A DNA stretch of 64,000 bases from Corinectria fuckeliana (GCA_019137255.1 WPDH01000198.1:1-64000), one strand, 5' to 3'; positions 39,956 to 52,184 are shown, numbered from the stretch's first letter. The notes: generated from the sequence alone by a model not told the origin. Program-made: numbers and translations.

Positions 39956-41475
39956 AGCACACCCGCCCAGAGGACCCCGGCATCCAGGCGCTATTGGGCC
40001 AGCTTGTTCGGCAGCGCCAACTCATCAGTCACCCCTCCCCGGTAACCCCAAGCAAATCCCAGCCCTCTCAGTAATTATTTCGTAGTTTTCTGAGGTGCCA
40101 GGACAATAACAAAGCCTGTTATCACACCGATTGCCGTCTGGTTGCCGTCTTGTGCTCCACTACCAACCTCTGGGCCTTGCTGCTCTCGTGCCCGCCCGCC
40201 CGTCTCGTCTTCTTTTCGCGCCCGCCTCACCGTTGTTCCTCGCTTCGGGTTGGGAATGGTACGAATAGAGCGAGAAGGAAGGGAAGAAAAAGACGGAAAA
40301 GAAGAAGGTCGGGTTCATCCTGCAGGCCTCCGCCCACCTCCATCTCCACCTCCACCTCCGTCCTCCGTCCTCCGTCCTCCGTCTCCCGTCCATCCCAAGA
40401 CGGGACAGGCCGAGAAACGAACAACGGCAAACCCTCGTCGACCTGCCGGTGGATGTGGATGCCGTGCAGCGTGCGCCAGCGTACAGCAGCAGCAGCAGCA
40501 GTACATTCGTGCAGTACAGCCACTGATTAAAACCACGCACATCCTTCCAGTCCTGCAGCCGTTCCCAGTTCCTCGCTCCCCCCCCCACCCGCGCGTCTCG
40601 GTCTCGGCGCCGCTCGTTCGTTTGTTCGTTCGTTTGTTCGTCTGCCGTTGCTGCGCTGTTCCCTCTGTCTGGTCCTGCGCTGGTGATTGATTGGCATTTG
40701 GCATTGGGCCTTTCTTAGGCTTTGCACTGGCTCGCTTTGGGCGTTGTGCGCGGACTTGTTGCGGCTCGCTCCCGTCTTCTCCACCATCCCTCCACCCTCC
40801 ACCATCCACCATCCGCCATCTAAGGTAGGCTTGGGCTGGTTGCTGCGGTTGCACTGTTGGCCCGCCCGGTCCCTCTCCCTGTCGAATCGGCACTGCGAGT
40901 GACAGGTGAGCGCACCACAAACCACCACCACCACCATTACCACCGCCGCATCCCTCCACGCCGCCTTCTCCCCTCCCGCCCGACTTAGTTCTGCATCTCT
41001 CCGGGCTCCAACGGCAAGGCCCAGTGTGTTTGTCGACCCGCCTGGCAAACCTCATTCTTGCTCCCGTTTGTTGCGCCTTCTCGTTGCTTGTCTTGTGTGT
41101 AAGTTGGGTTTTGCGTCTCTGCTCCTCACGCTGCTCCATCCGTCGGGCTGGTGCCATTGGCTGCCGCCTTCGTCTTCGTCTTCGTCCTCGTCCTCGTCCT
41201 CGTCTTTGTTGGGCCGCCGCCGATGCTTCGGGAAATGCTGACTCTGACTTCTTCCTAGCATTTTTCCATCTGCGTGCGCATGCTCTTGCTTCATCGATCC
41301 TGCATGTCTTGACATCACTCCCTCACCTAATCACCATCCTTCCTCTCCACCCCGACATCGTCTCCGTGGTTCCACTCCTGACCCGTCCCCACGGATCGCA
41401 CGCCGCGGACGAAGAGGGCCCCCTCCGAACTGTGACCTACCTCGCCCACACTCCCGGACTTCTCACCACAGCACA
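39956..41475. other. Intergenic region and pyrimidine-rich leader with microsatellites
   Basis: This 1.5-kb stretch is strongly C+T-rich from about 40140 onward and ends at the start of a long gene, so it is probably that gene's promoter and 5' leader. Microsatellites include CCTCCGT repeats (about 40355-40390), CAG repeats (about 40486-40501), TTCGTTTG repeats (about 40615-40640) and TCTTCG/TCCTCG repeats (41170-41207). Overlapping short frames look like shadows of the repeats. Confidence 0.5.
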
Positions 41476-44400
41476 ATGGGCATCGACTCCAGAAAAGCAC
41501 CCCCTCTTCCCGCCCCAACCGAAACCGAAACCAACAACACCACCCCGACCGAACTGACGGCGGATGCGTTCAAGCCCAGCGACGAGAAATCGTCCTACTC
41601 CATCCCCGAAGACGGAACTCCCGTCACCATCGCTACCCGCGGCCACAAGGCGAACCGCTCCCAGACCTCTCTCCTCATCGAGTACTTCGAAGGCGGCAAG
41701 CAATCCTCCAGCTCCACCGGCGAGCGTCGGCCCAGCGTACGGGTCCGACTGACGCCGTCCAAGAAGAGCAAAGGCGACCACATCCAGGTCACCGAGACTA
41801 AGGGCTCTCAGCAGACGTCTCTTACCCGCCGGATACCCCTGAATCTCGCCAACGACCTCGAGTATTACGACGAGGACGGGAATAGCATGACCTCGTACGC
41901 ATCGGCCACAGAAGAGTCGAATGTTTCTAGGAACCCCATCGACATCGAGATTGACCGCGGCCACCGAAAGCGACGACCTGCTAGCCCTTTGATCCCCTCG
42001 GAGTCCTACCAAGTAAACGCTTCAGAGATCTCTGCCATCCCAACCGACAGTTTCCTCGACGGCACTGGTGGCGGCTCAACAGAGCTGAAGCCCCAAAACA
42101 AAGGAGAAGAACTTGCTGTCGCTGCTGGCGCCGGTGCACTTGCAGGCGTCGCCATGGACGAGATGAGGAGCCACAAAACTCGAAACCGGGAGCGCGTAAA
42201 AGTACCGGAAAAGTCGTCCAAGGACAAGTCGGATCGAAAGCGACGACCCAAGAGCAGGACGAGCAGTGTCAGCGAGCGGACGGCCGACGACCTTAAATCC
42301 CCCCGGGCTCGTCGTTCCAGTCGAAGTCATCAGGAATCTGCTGTGTCAGGTGCTGACTCAACTGTGGTATCCTCTAATCTAACACCGAGCCATCGCTCCG
42401 CCGACACACATTCCACGCGCTCGGGTGTCTCAAAATCCTCCATCAACAACCCTAAATTACTCGAGACTGTCGAAGACGCTATTCGAAGGCTAATCCTGCC
42501 AGAGCTCAGTGCTCTGAAGCGGGAGCAAAGCAAGCGTGAAACCCGACGGGGCTCTTTTACCTCCACCGCGACGTCCCTGTCAAGGGAGGAAGCGACTCCG
42601 GACCGCCGGCGGTCCTCAGGTCAGCGGAGCGATCAGAAGGAAAAGCGCAACAGAGAGGCTCGCCATGAGTATGCCGACAACTCACTGCACAGCATCAGCC
42701 GCGAGTCGATCGACTCCATCGATGACGGCTATCACTACAACGACGAGTCCGTTACTCCTAAGCGTAGCGGTGACTTGCTGAAAGCCGCTGCTGCTGGTGC
42801 GGCCGCGAGCAAGGGCCTGTCACTTCTCGACGACAAGTCTCAGTCTGAGGACCGCAAGCACAGGGACCGACGGCGCCGCAGGGCCGAGTCCTCCCGGAGC
42901 CGAAGCCTGGGGCCAGACCGGCATGCAGAAGAGTACGATGATGACTATCTGGTCCCTGCGCCGCCGATGCCCTTGATGGGCGGGATGAGCGAGATCAACC
43001 CATCCGAAGTGACCCGAGCCTCTATTAAATCTGCCGTCACCGACAGGCCCATCTCCGCTACCGATGAGCTTACCCCCATTCAGAACGTCACCCGCGGCTC
43101 ACCCTCCGTTACCTCAACGCCGACCCCCTCCGGCACTCCAACTGATCTCGATGATACACTCCTCACACAGCATGCCAATGTCTCACATGGCGATCTCACT
43201 GCTTTACCCCGAGGTCAAAAGGACTACGACGAGTATGAGACGAATGATTTTGGACACAAGGGTCCAATTGACGGCGATGTTCAATATGACGACGAAGATC
43301 CCCACGACGTCTCTGACAATGGCGACTATCCGGATAACGGATACGACAATTCTTATTTCGCTACTCAGGATGTTCCTCCTCCTCTGAAGTATGTCCCGTA
43401 TCAAGCGGGTGCTCGTGGATTGAGCCCCATTCCCAGTGTTTCCGGCTACACTGATGGCGCCAGTGAACACCATCCACGCAACTCGAGGAGCATGCACTCC
43501 ACGAGCGATGTGTACTCTGCTCTCGAGAAGTCTCCAGAACACCCCCGCAACAGTCGATCCAATGGCTCCCTCAACTCTATGCAGGCAAGGGAATTGGATT
43601 ACGCCTCCCCAAGGAGTTCTGGTGTAGACTATCGGAACACGACCTACACCGACGACAGCGAACTGGACCGAGTCACGTCTGGACAGGCTGTGCAAGGCAT
43701 TGGCGCGAACCCCAACATTATCCACCCCGTCATGGGGGTGGAATCGGCGGTGGCATCGCTTATCGACGGGTCCATGCTCGAGCAGTCCGTCCTCACAAAC
43801 GGCTCTGGGTATAACGACTACGGCGGCCCTAGAGACTCGAATGTCTCCTACGATGCGAGATCTTACAGCAGTCGTGGCGTCAGCCCTGTAAAACAACCGA
43901 CGGACAACACCCGCGGAGTCGAGGCCGAGAGGAATGCCACTCCGAGTGCTAGGTCCCAAAAGTCATCGCAAGGCTTCACCGAATACGAGCTGGACGAGCA
44001 CGGCCGAAAGGTCCCTCGCACCAAGTCTCCCACAGCTTCAGAAGCGGCCATCACCGCTGGTGCTGTTGGCGCCGCAGCCGCGGCTTTGAAGGCTGCCCAG
44101 GGCAAGAGACAGGCTCCCGTTGAGGAGGAGACTATGGACGATAGTTTCCAACCTGCTGGTGTCTTCCGAAACAAGTCGTTCAAGGAACGTACGCTGGAGG
44201 GCCACGAGCCTCGCAACACCCCGACCCACAGCATCGACCGGCTTGATTATGACAATACGCCTAAGATGAGCGCCAGTTTCGTGCCGGATCTGCACAACAC
44301 CATGCCGGAATTTGGGTATGTCGAGGATGATGTCCTGACTAATCCCTCCATCGTCCAAGACCGTCTGGACGGCGAGCCTGGCGATGAACATATGTCCGGC

Positions 44401-46859
44401 CGAGCCACTCCCACTCAACGGTCTGTTGGAGGATTCCAGCAAGACGAGTTGCACAGTAAGGCTAGTGGGACCAGCGACCATGGCCTTAGCCTTGCTGAGG
44501 CGGGTGCCCTGGGAGCTGCTGCGGGCTTCGCTGCCGGTCACACCCACAGCCGTGAGCCCAGCCATGATCACGATGAGTGGCAGCGGACGTCTGAAGATCA
44601 CAAGAGAGACACTCTGGTCACCAACCCCTACGAAGATGCCAGCCCAATCGCCAACCCAACTTTGAACGAGAATCTCCTTGGATCTCGTGGACTGAACGAC
44701 TCCTATGGTGCTGGGTACCGCTCGGGAAGCCCTGGCTTCACCCAAAAGTACGACGAGGGCTACATGTCTAACGGCCCTAACCGTACGCCGGATATGGGCG
44801 CAAAGACTGGTACCCTCAATCTTCCCGGCGACACCCTCGTTGCCCCAGTCGGTGAGGATCCTTTCTATACCCCCAAGGATGCCCGTCACCTTAGCGGCAT
44901 GTCCCAAGGAATGGCCTCCCCATTCTATGATGCGGCTACGGGCCAGGGCATCGAGCGCATCGAGAACAAGGACATTGTCGCCTTGATGCAGCATGTGAGT
45001 GGCCATCTAGCTCCCTCTACCCTCTACCTTCATTTACTAACAAACTCGTAGCTTATGGTTCGCGATGCTCAACGTAGCGCCCGTGATACCGAGATCGTCG
45101 CACTCCTCATGAACGCGGCCCTGGAGATGCGCAACTCTTTCCGTGAAATGAAGGACTTTATCCAAGATACCGGAGACGACGTCATCTTCTCCAACGCTGA
45201 GAACACCGAGAAGCTTCAGAAGGCCATCAATGGCCCACGCCCTTATCCTGGCACCAGCACTCGGTCGATCCAGAGCCCATCCCAAGTAGACACCATCAAC
45301 GACGTCAACGCCAAGAAGAAGAATCTTTGGAAGCGAGCGTTGCAAGGCCTCAGTGCGAAGGGAACCAACGATCTCAGCCGCATCGAGGATATGCTCATGC
45401 AGCTCCTCGGTGAAGTGGACGTTCTGAAGACGCAGACAGCTCGTCCAGTATCGACAATTGCAGGACGAAGCCCATCGTTCGACCACTTGCAGCCCGAAGG
45501 TCAGTATGAGCAGGATCGCGGCTATGAGCCCGAGGGTAACTCGACTGCCAGCCATGCCAGCCAGTCAGGCCACCTGTCCCTCTCGCAGTCTCGATCTCGG
45601 CTGCGAGATGAGCGCAAGTTCTCCGACCACCGTATCAGCACAGTCCAGGAGCACGAGGAGGAGTACCAATACGACCACCCGAGTCCCGCCGGTGAGCGGA
45701 CAGACCTCAACTTGCTGACCCCTACCCGGTCCACGGGCAACCTCCAGCGGGGCAGCTCTGTGCCCCTCGACACGCCGCCTCAGCCTTCCGCTTCAAATCA
45801 GCAGCCCCTGAGCGCGGAGAACACGCCGCGAACTGGCAAGAAACACAAAGCCAGCGGCTCATCGGGCTGGCTACCCAAGATTTCGAGGTGGTCGGGGACC
45901 ACTGCTTCTAGCGTGGGCAAGGCTTTCCGCGGAGGTGGCAAGAAGGAAGCCAAGTACGAGGACTACGCCCCTTCACGTTCTGGCTCTAGCATGGCTTCAT
46001 ACAACGATGAGGATGAGTACCAGCACAACCAGCAGAGCCGTCATGATCCCTACGACGAGGACAAGCTACATACGGGATTCTCTGAGCAGGACCTAGTAGG
46101 AGCTGCGCCTGACCCCCCTCTGGACGCGCCTGTTACCCGACGCGAGCTGAATTTCACTCCTGACGAGGCTCCCAAGTACAAGGTTCACCGAAACTCGTTG
46201 AACCTTCAGCACCCCCAGCCTAGGCCAGGCCAGACGGAGCGATTCCGGAACGCCCTGGAGTATTCGGCTCAAGAGTACGATATTCCCATGACGCCCAGGT
46301 CGGCTGACTGGGCGGGGTCTGCTACCAGCGAGAGCCGCCTCCCCCACAACACCAACCGATACAGCACCGCGTCGTCGGCTGGAGCGCGCGAGCCAGAGTA
46401 CTGGGGCTCATCGCCGCTTGGCCCACCGCGACCTCCCAAGGAGCCCATTGAGGGTTCGGGCGTGGGCACGCCGCCCAGGAGCAGCCGTATCTCCAAGCTG
46501 GCCAAGGGCAGCCCGCTTCACCAGCAGAGCGACGAAAGCGGCTACGCCACAATGAGCGGCACACACGCCAGCCAGACCACTAGTAGCCCGAAGCCGGAGA
46601 ACCGCAACCTCAACGCAGCTCTCGGCGTCCCTACCCGGAGACCCAGTGGACCGAGGGCGATGACTCCCAAGAGCGCCGAAGAGGAGGCGGCAAGAGAAGC
46701 TGCAAGAGAGCGGAGACGCAAGAGAGGTATGTGACGCCATCATCTCCCTATACACCCACGGACTCTGAACAGACTCTGACTTGAGTAGACACATTTGGCA
46801 CCGTCGGTAGCAATCACAGTCAGCAGAGCGAAGTGTCGGACGACACGGACACCTTTTAG
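41476..46859 (+). CDS. Large disordered Ser/Arg-rich protein with Ala-rich helices, function unknown
   Basis: The exons are 41476-44994, 45052-46726 and 46789-46859, giving 1754 residues. The introns are 57 nt (GTGAGT, TACTAAC, TAG) and 62 nt (GTATGT, CTGAC, TAG); the last exon adds DTFGTVGSNHSQQSEVSDDT before the stop. Most of the protein is predicted disordered, rich in Ser, Arg, Asp and Pro. It is punctuated by short Ala/Gly-rich hydrophobic stretches (for example AVAAGAGALAGVAMDE, LLKAAAAGAAASKG, AAITAGAVGAAAAALKAA, AGALGAAAGFAAGH). The only clearly folded part is a helical segment across the first splice junction, from DIVALMQHLMVRDAQRSA to LMQLLGEVDVLKTQTA (about residues 1165-1305). 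Nuclear-localisation-like basic clusters occur (RKRRPKSRT). I do not recognise the family. A cell-cortex or septal scaffold is possible, by analogy with other giant disordered fungal proteins. Confidence 0.8.
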
Positions 46860-47919
46860 AAACTGGTTGATCATATTGGACGACGCTCCCAGGTGGATCG
46901 CCGCGCAAGATAGAACGCATCGAACATCTTGGGACTTTGAACCACCCCAACTCATTTAAGGGTTGGCCGAGTGTAATATGCGTGTGACCTGTGGAGGATG
47001 GGACGACCACTGAAGGAAAAAAGTGTTTACAACATCGAAGGCGCGTCTACGGATTGCAACAACATTTACAGAGCAAGTTGACCAGGCGAATGGCGAGGCA
47101 ACTTGCCAAATGAAAAACAATTAAAGCTGAAGAACGGGGGAACAAGGATTGATGGAACGGAATACCCCAACAAAAAAAAGAAAAGGAAGATGACATTCGG
47201 AGGACCCGTTGCAAATGAAGGGTTACTCCATTTCTTGACGACGACATGACATGGCTATCTGGTTTCTGGTTTCAGAGCGTTGTGTCACATTTTGGTTGGA
47301 TTCATGAACATTGAAAGGGGAAGTGGGAATGGCTCAGGGAAATCCCCTCAAGTTAGGTAACCTTGGAATATTAGTTGTAGTTGTGTGAGATACCAACCAT
47401 ATCGATTGTAATCGGGGGGGGCGTCATTTGGGGGGAACGAATTAACAGAAGCGTTGATGACGGCTAAAACTGAGGTTTCTTTTTCCGATGCAAATCCCTC
47501 CCTGTCTTGGCCAATCTGCTTAACTCCGACGTCGGTGGCTTGGTAGCTTAGGTTACCTACCTAACCTATCTACTACTAATCTGGTGTGGCTGTCGAAGTG
47601 GACTCATCATCGAATAATCCGCAGTTGACCGCTCCAGCAGGAAATGTCTGCCAAGCAAGCTCGCTCACGACGTGTTCATGAGCAGGCCAATTCGGAGTGA
47701 GCTCGTTTTCCCTTCCCTGTCAACCCCGCGCCTCGATTCGACCGACTCGGGATTTCAGATCAATTGTCCTTTCTTTCACTGTTGCCGTTGCCTCGCCTCG
47801 CCTACCCCAACTGCTTTGCTCCCGGTGCATCGACCCGTTGCCGAGCGTCAGCGGCGTCGGGATAAGGTAGATACCCTCGGGCGCTTCGGACCGTTGAAAG
47901 GCCACGATCGAGAGCGAAC
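46860..47919. other. Intergenic region, no gene seen
   Basis: It holds the 3' flank of the large disordered-protein gene and the promoter of the mitochondrial carrier gene. A run of alternating GGTTACCTACCTAACCTA-type sequence lies at about 47550-47575, a simple pattern common in ascomycete intergenic DNA. Confidence 0.5.
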
Positions 47920-49026
47920 ATGGCCGCAGACGTGCGAAGGGACCCGGCCCTCCCGGCGGAGAAGCAGGTCGACAAGCGAGGGGCCAGCCATGACTACAAG
48001 GGCTTCGTGGCGGGCGTCTTCAGCGGCATCGCCAAACTCAGCGGTATGGAAAAACAGACAAACAAGACTCCCTCCCTCATTGACAGCAGCGTGACGCAGA
48101 CTGACCCAAACCGTGCTTCGTATCATCTAGTCGGCCACCCCTTCGACACCGTCAAGGTCCGCCTGCAGACCACGGACGCGGCGCGCTTCAGCGGCCCGCT
48201 GCAGTGCCTCCTCCAGACGGTCCGCAACGAGGGCGTCCTCGGCCTCTACAAGGGCGCCACGCCGCCGCTCGTCGGGTGGATGTTCATGGACTCGGTCATG
48301 CTGGGCTCGCTGAACGTCTACCGCCGCCTGCTGTCCGAGCACGTCTTCGGCGTCCAGCCGGAGCCGGGCGCCATGCCCGCCGGCGTCCCCTCCGGCGTGC
48401 CCGTGCCCGCCGCCGCCGCGTTCTCCCCGGCCGCCAGGACGTCCCTGCCGTCCTACGGCCACGGCATCGCCGGCATCATGGCCGGCTGCACCGTCAGCTT
48501 CATCGCGGCGCCGGTCGAGCACGTCAAGGCGCGGCTGCAGATCCAGTACGCCGCCAACAAGGCCGACCGGCGGTACGCGGGGCCCGTCGACTGCCTGCGC
48601 AAGATCTACGCACATCACGGCCTGCGCGGCGTCTACCACGGGCTGTCGGCGACGCTGCTCTTCCGCACCTTTTTCTTCTGCTGGTGGGCCAGCTACGACC
48701 TGTTCTCGCGCGGCCTGCGCGCCAACACCGGCCTCGGCGCCCCGGCCGTCAACTTCTGGGCCGGCGGCCTGAGCGCGCAGGTGTTCTGGCTGACGAGCTA
48801 CCCGAGCGACGTGGTCAAGCAGCGCATCATGACGGATCCGCTCGGCGGCGGCCTGGGCGACGGCGTGAGGAGGTTCCCGCGGTGGAAGGACGCCGCCGCC
48901 GCCGTGTATCGAGAGTCCGGGTGGAAGGGGTACTGGAGGGGCTTCGTGCCGTGCTTCCTGAGGGCGTTTCCGGCGAATGCCATGGCTCTGGTGGCGTTTG
49001 AGGGCGTCATGCGGTCGTTGCCATGA
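47920..49026 (+). CDS. Mitochondrial carrier (SLC25 family)
   Basis: The exons are 47920-48043 and 48131-49026, giving 339 residues. The 87-nt intron (GTATGG donor, TAG acceptor) has no stop and is a multiple of three; removing it restores FSGIAKLSVGHPFDTVKVRLQ, the classic first signature. The three carrier signatures are GHPFDTVKVRLQT, APVEHVKARLQIQ and SYPSDVVKQRIMTD, each at the end of an odd-numbered helix, so six transmembrane helices in three repeats are present. These proteins exchange metabolites across the inner mitochondrial membrane. The signature types and the WMFMDSVMLGSLNVYRR and FRTFFFCWWASYDLF helices point to the carnitine/ornithine/Ymc1 branch, but the substrate cannot be fixed. 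Its 3' end converges with the eL22 gene, 250 bp away. Confidence 0.88.
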   Translation: MAADVRRDPALPAEKQVDKRGASHDYKGFVAGVFSGIAKLSGMEKQTNKTPSLIDSSVTQTDPNRASYHLVGHPFDTVKVRLQTTDAARFSGPLQCLLQTVRNEGVLGLYKGATPPLVGWMFMDSVMLGSLNVYRRLLSEHVFGVQPEPGAMPAGVPSGVPVPAAAAFSPAARTSLPSYGHGIAGIMAGCTVSFIAAPVEHVKARLQIQYAANKADRRYAGPVDCLRKIYAHHGLRGVYHGLSATLLFRTFFFCWWASYDLFSRGLRANTGLGAPAVNFWAGGLSAQVFWLTSYPSDVVKQRIMTDPLGGGLGDGVRRFPRWKDAAAAVYRESGWKGYWRGFVPCFLRAFPANAMALVAFEGVMRSLP

Positions 49027-49276
49027 TGAGAACCAATTATACCCCTTTTGAAGTTGAACGACGGCATCGGCCAGATCCCGTCAACCGGTAGCTGCATTTA
49101 CAATACATAGACCATTCACGACTCAAACAACGAGACACAAACAATATGTCCCTCAATGGAGCAAACACCAAGTGGTGCCACACAAATGGCTGGATTTATT
49201 GGCCAAGTCCTAAGCTTTTTCCCCGGTTCCAATTCACCGATCCATTCCTGCGCCTGTCCCGATGCAATGCGACCGT

Positions 49277-50005
49277 TTACTCGTCATCCTCGTCAGCCTC
49301 GTCGTTGACGACGTTGAAGAACTTGAGCTCGTAGACACCGCGCGAGGTGGAGACGACGCGGAGCCAGTCACGGAGCTGCTGCTTCTTGAGGAACTTCTTG
49401 GTCCTGGTGGGCGCAAAGAGCAAAAGTCAGTTATGAATTGCAAATCCCCCAAAACGTAGCGTTCAAACGAGAAAGGGAAGGGGTGGCCACGCACAGGTAC
49501 TTGAGGTAGCGGCCAGACAGGTCGTTGTGGGCGATGATCTCGATCTTGCCCTCGCCCTGCTGCTGGATGACGACGTTCTCGCCCAGGTTGTTGGTGCGGC
49601 CCTCGACCTTGATGCGGTCCTGGAGGAACTTCTCGAAGGCGGCGACGTCGAAGATCTTGTCGCTCGCGGGCTGCGAAGCGTTGATGATGAACTGTTTGCA
49701 CCGCTGGCGTTAGCCTTTCCCGGTTCAATTTCGGTACCCAGCATTCCCAACATCGAGTCGTTCCGTCTTCGAAAACGTGTGCTTCGTCTTCTTCGTCGTC
49801 GTCGTCGTCGGTTGCATCATGGAGAGAGGAATTGTTTCGTACCTTCTTGGTCTGCTTCTGGGCCTTGCCCGCCTTCTTCTGCTGGGATGACACTTAGCCT
49901 ACTGCATTTTCGCGGCGCCTCGCTGCGACGACGGAAGCCATCGTTCGTCGCAGGGGTCCTACAGCAAAGCGATTTTTGTCATGTACGTACAGTCTGAGGA
50001 GCCAT
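49277..50005 (-). CDS. Ribosomal protein eL22 (60S subunit)
   Basis: Four exons: 50005-49991, 49881-49843, 49691-49495 and 49403-49277, giving 125 residues. The introns are 109, 151 and 91 nt with GTACGT, GTACGA and GTGCGT donors and CAG acceptors. The spliced product starts MAPQTQKKAGKAQKQTKK, continues FIINASQPASDKIFDVAAF, and ends with a very acidic tail (NDEADEDDE). This is the standard length and layout of eukaryotic eL22, an RNA-binding protein on the surface of the large ribosomal subunit. The tiny first exon and several introns near the 5' end are typical of fungal ribosomal protein genes. The first acceptor sits in CCCAGCAG, so a second AG three bases later could drop one Gln; the upstream AG was chosen. 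High expression is expected. Confidence 0.93.
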
Positions 50006-51053
50006 TGCGAATGGGTGTGTGTGTGAGAGAGTTGTGAAGAACGCAAAGAGATCTAATCCTGCGCCTGGGAGAGAGAGAGGGAGGGGATGAATGGAGAAGG
50101 GGAAAAGTGCGAGTGGTGATGCGTTCCTGCGGAATTTCGGCCACAATTCTCGTGGGGTAGCAAAAAATGGCCCGAAATTAGGGTTGCGCCGGAATAACTG
50201 ACGGCCCCCCCGCCGGCCGGACTCTGAGGGGGTTGAAGTCAGGTGTGGGTCCACGTGATACCCCTCAGCTTCTACCCCTCCATCAATCACTAACGTCTTC
50301 AGTTCCATGACATCTGGCAAGGGGAGGGGGGTTTATATGTTGAAAAGGAGTTGAGAAGCAACCAGTTAATCGACTTGGTTCGCAGGGGTCTCATTGCATT
50401 TTCCGTCCTTCCAAAGCCAGATATTCGTGAAGCCTGAGATGAAAAGTGCGCCGTCCTCTCCAGACATCAACGGTTTCCCGCCTACGGAAGAGATTTGGAG
50501 AGGACACGTAGCTACTTTACTCTCGACATGTTCAAACCTCCTTTATGGCTTGACTCTGCGGTCCTTTGTGTCCATAAAAGTCCATGATGCTCCACGGTCA
50601 AATTGTTCACCGTCACTCGTTCCGTCACTCGTTCAGTCACGACCTCTTCCCGTCGTACGGAGTGAACAGTAGCTCAATTGATTTAAGCCTTGATGCATTT
50701 TCACGACGTGGCTTTCTTCTCTCTTCTTACTCTTGTTGCAAGCCCGGCTTCCCCTCGGCTTACTCTCAAGTCTTGAACTCCCACGTAGCTGCGATTAGTC
50801 TTCCGTAAGAACGAACTTCCAACTTACAGTGAAGTCGGCTCAAGGGATGCAATCTACGAGTTGCACTACACATGAATTCAGCAACGGCCCATTAATTGCA
50901 CTTAGAATAAGCTGGATAAAACACGATTTTTTATTTATTTACGAAATGAGTGCAAACAAAGGGTTCAGAAGGCAAACACACACGATTACTTGTAATTAAG
51001 AAAGCCCCCCCCTTTGGAGTATCATCCTCCTCCTCCTCCTCATCCCTTCGCAC
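50006..51053. other. Intergenic region, no gene seen
   Basis: It holds the promoter of the eL22 gene and the 3' flank of the secreted acidic protein gene. The part next to eL22 (50030-50110) is pyrimidine-rich on the coding strand, as in other fungal ribosomal gene leaders. Confidence 0.5.
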
Positions 51054-52184
51054 TCAGGCAACAGTCTTACCGTTTGCCCGTTCAAGGTCCTTGACAAAGT
51101 CGTAAAACTTCCGATATTTCTCTGCGTCGGCATCGTTGGCTTCATCGGCCTGGGGTTGCTCGGCCTGGTTGTTGTTGGCGGTCGGGTTGTTGTTGGCGCC
51201 AGTCGCAGCATTCCCCTTTTCCGCGTTTGCGAACTTGAACTTGATGTCGTAGTCAAACAGCAGCTTGCGGCCATTGCCCCTATCGTCTTCGTCTTCGTCT
51301 TCGTCTTCGTCCTCGTCGTCGTCTTCGTCCTCGTCCTCCTCAATGTCAATCTCCTTGACTTTGGTCTCCTTGATATCTGGTCCATTCCCCGGTGCGCTCT
51401 GCTCCTCAACCTTGGTCTCCTTCACCTCGATCTTCTTGGCCGCCTTTCCGTTCCCTTGTTTGTTGTCCTCCTTCTCGACCTCAACCTCCTTCACCTTGGT
51501 CTCCTTGATCTCAATCTTCCGAGGAGCAGCTTGCGCATCTGGGTTCCCCTCGGCACAACCCGCTTCACGTCCTCGGTTCTTGGCACCATCTTGCGATCCC
51601 TCGGAATGAGGCATGCGCTCATCCTTGGCAACATCTCGCTTCTCCGTAGAGCGACGAGTATGCTCAAGTTCAGAGCGTCTCTTCTCAGCGTCAGCGTCAG
51701 CGTCAGCGCCCGCAAACTCGTTCGCGTCTTCAAACGCATGGTCACCGGGCCAATGGAAGAAGGGTCTCTTTTTTACCTCCCAGTTGATGTCCGCCTCCCG
51801 GTTGAGCGTTGCCTTGTCGAGGATCTTCTTGTCGAGACCTCTCTTGTCCCGGGTCGTTGACTTGGGCCAGGGATTCTCGAAGTTGACGCCCTTGTCCCAG
51901 CGCTTGGTGTCGATGGGCGTTATCTTGAGCTTTCTGTCCCATGCCCTGTCGATGTGTGCGTCAAAGGACAGCCAGTCCTTCGCCTCTCGTGGGTACAAGC
52001 TGTCAATGGCGTGTTCCAGATGCCCGGGGTAGTTCAGGGGTTCCCCCGACCAAGGCTTGCGTATAATCTGGCGGCGGTGCTCGTGCCCACATCCACAACC
52101 ACCCTTGGCTTGGTCGACAAATGGGACGGGAATGGCGATGGCCCCGACTAGGAGGGCCGGCAACAGAGTCAAAGAACCACGCAT
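51054..52184 (-). CDS. Secreted acidic repeat protein with dibasic sites, function unknown
   Basis: A single-exon gene of 376 residues. A signal peptide (about 1-18) is followed by KGGCGCGHEHRR, a small Cys/His cluster that could bind metal. The middle has several dibasic sites (RDKR, AEKRR, STEKR) suited to Kex2-type cleavage. The C-terminal half has three imperfect repeats (KIEIKETKVKEVEVE, KIEVKETKVEEQ and DIKETKVKEIDIE) followed by an Asp/Glu run (about 290-310) and a KLLFDYDIKFKFA motif. Only a few Cys residues are present. The N-terminal part (about 40-140) contains many Trp/Asp/Pro residues and may be folded. No family was recognised. It could be a wall-associated or cation-binding protein, or a processed secreted precursor, but no modification genes lie nearby to support a peptide pathway. 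Confidence 0.75.
   Translation of the reverse strand: MRGSLTLLPALLVGAIAIPVPFVDQAKGGCGCGHEHRRQIIRKPWSGEPLNYPGHLEHAIDSLYPREAKDWLSFDAHIDRAWDRKLKITPIDTKRWDKGVNFENPWPKSTTRDKRGLDKKILDKATLNREADINWEVKKRPFFHWPGDHAFEDANEFAGADADADAEKRRSELEHTRRSTEKRDVAKDERMPHSEGSQDGAKNRGREAGCAEGNPDAQAAPRKIEIKETKVKEVEVEKEDNKQGNGKAAKKIEVKETKVEEQSAPGNGPDIKETKVKEIDIEEDEDEDDDEDEDEDEDEDDRGNGRKLLFDYDIKFKFANAEKGNAATGANNNPTANNNQAEQPQADEANDADAEKYRKFYDFVKDLERANGKTVA

Noticed and set aside
41024..41557. 177-codon plus-strand ORF overlapping the start of the large disordered-protein gene
   Set aside because: It lies in the C+T-rich leader and crosses a TCC/TCG microsatellite; the repeat explains the Arg/Pro/Leu runs.
51054..52184. 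Reading the secreted acidic protein as a fungal RiPP precursor
   Set aside because: The three repeats are not each bounded by Lys-Arg sites and no modification gene (for example a UstYa/DUF3328 type) is nearby, so the evidence is too thin.
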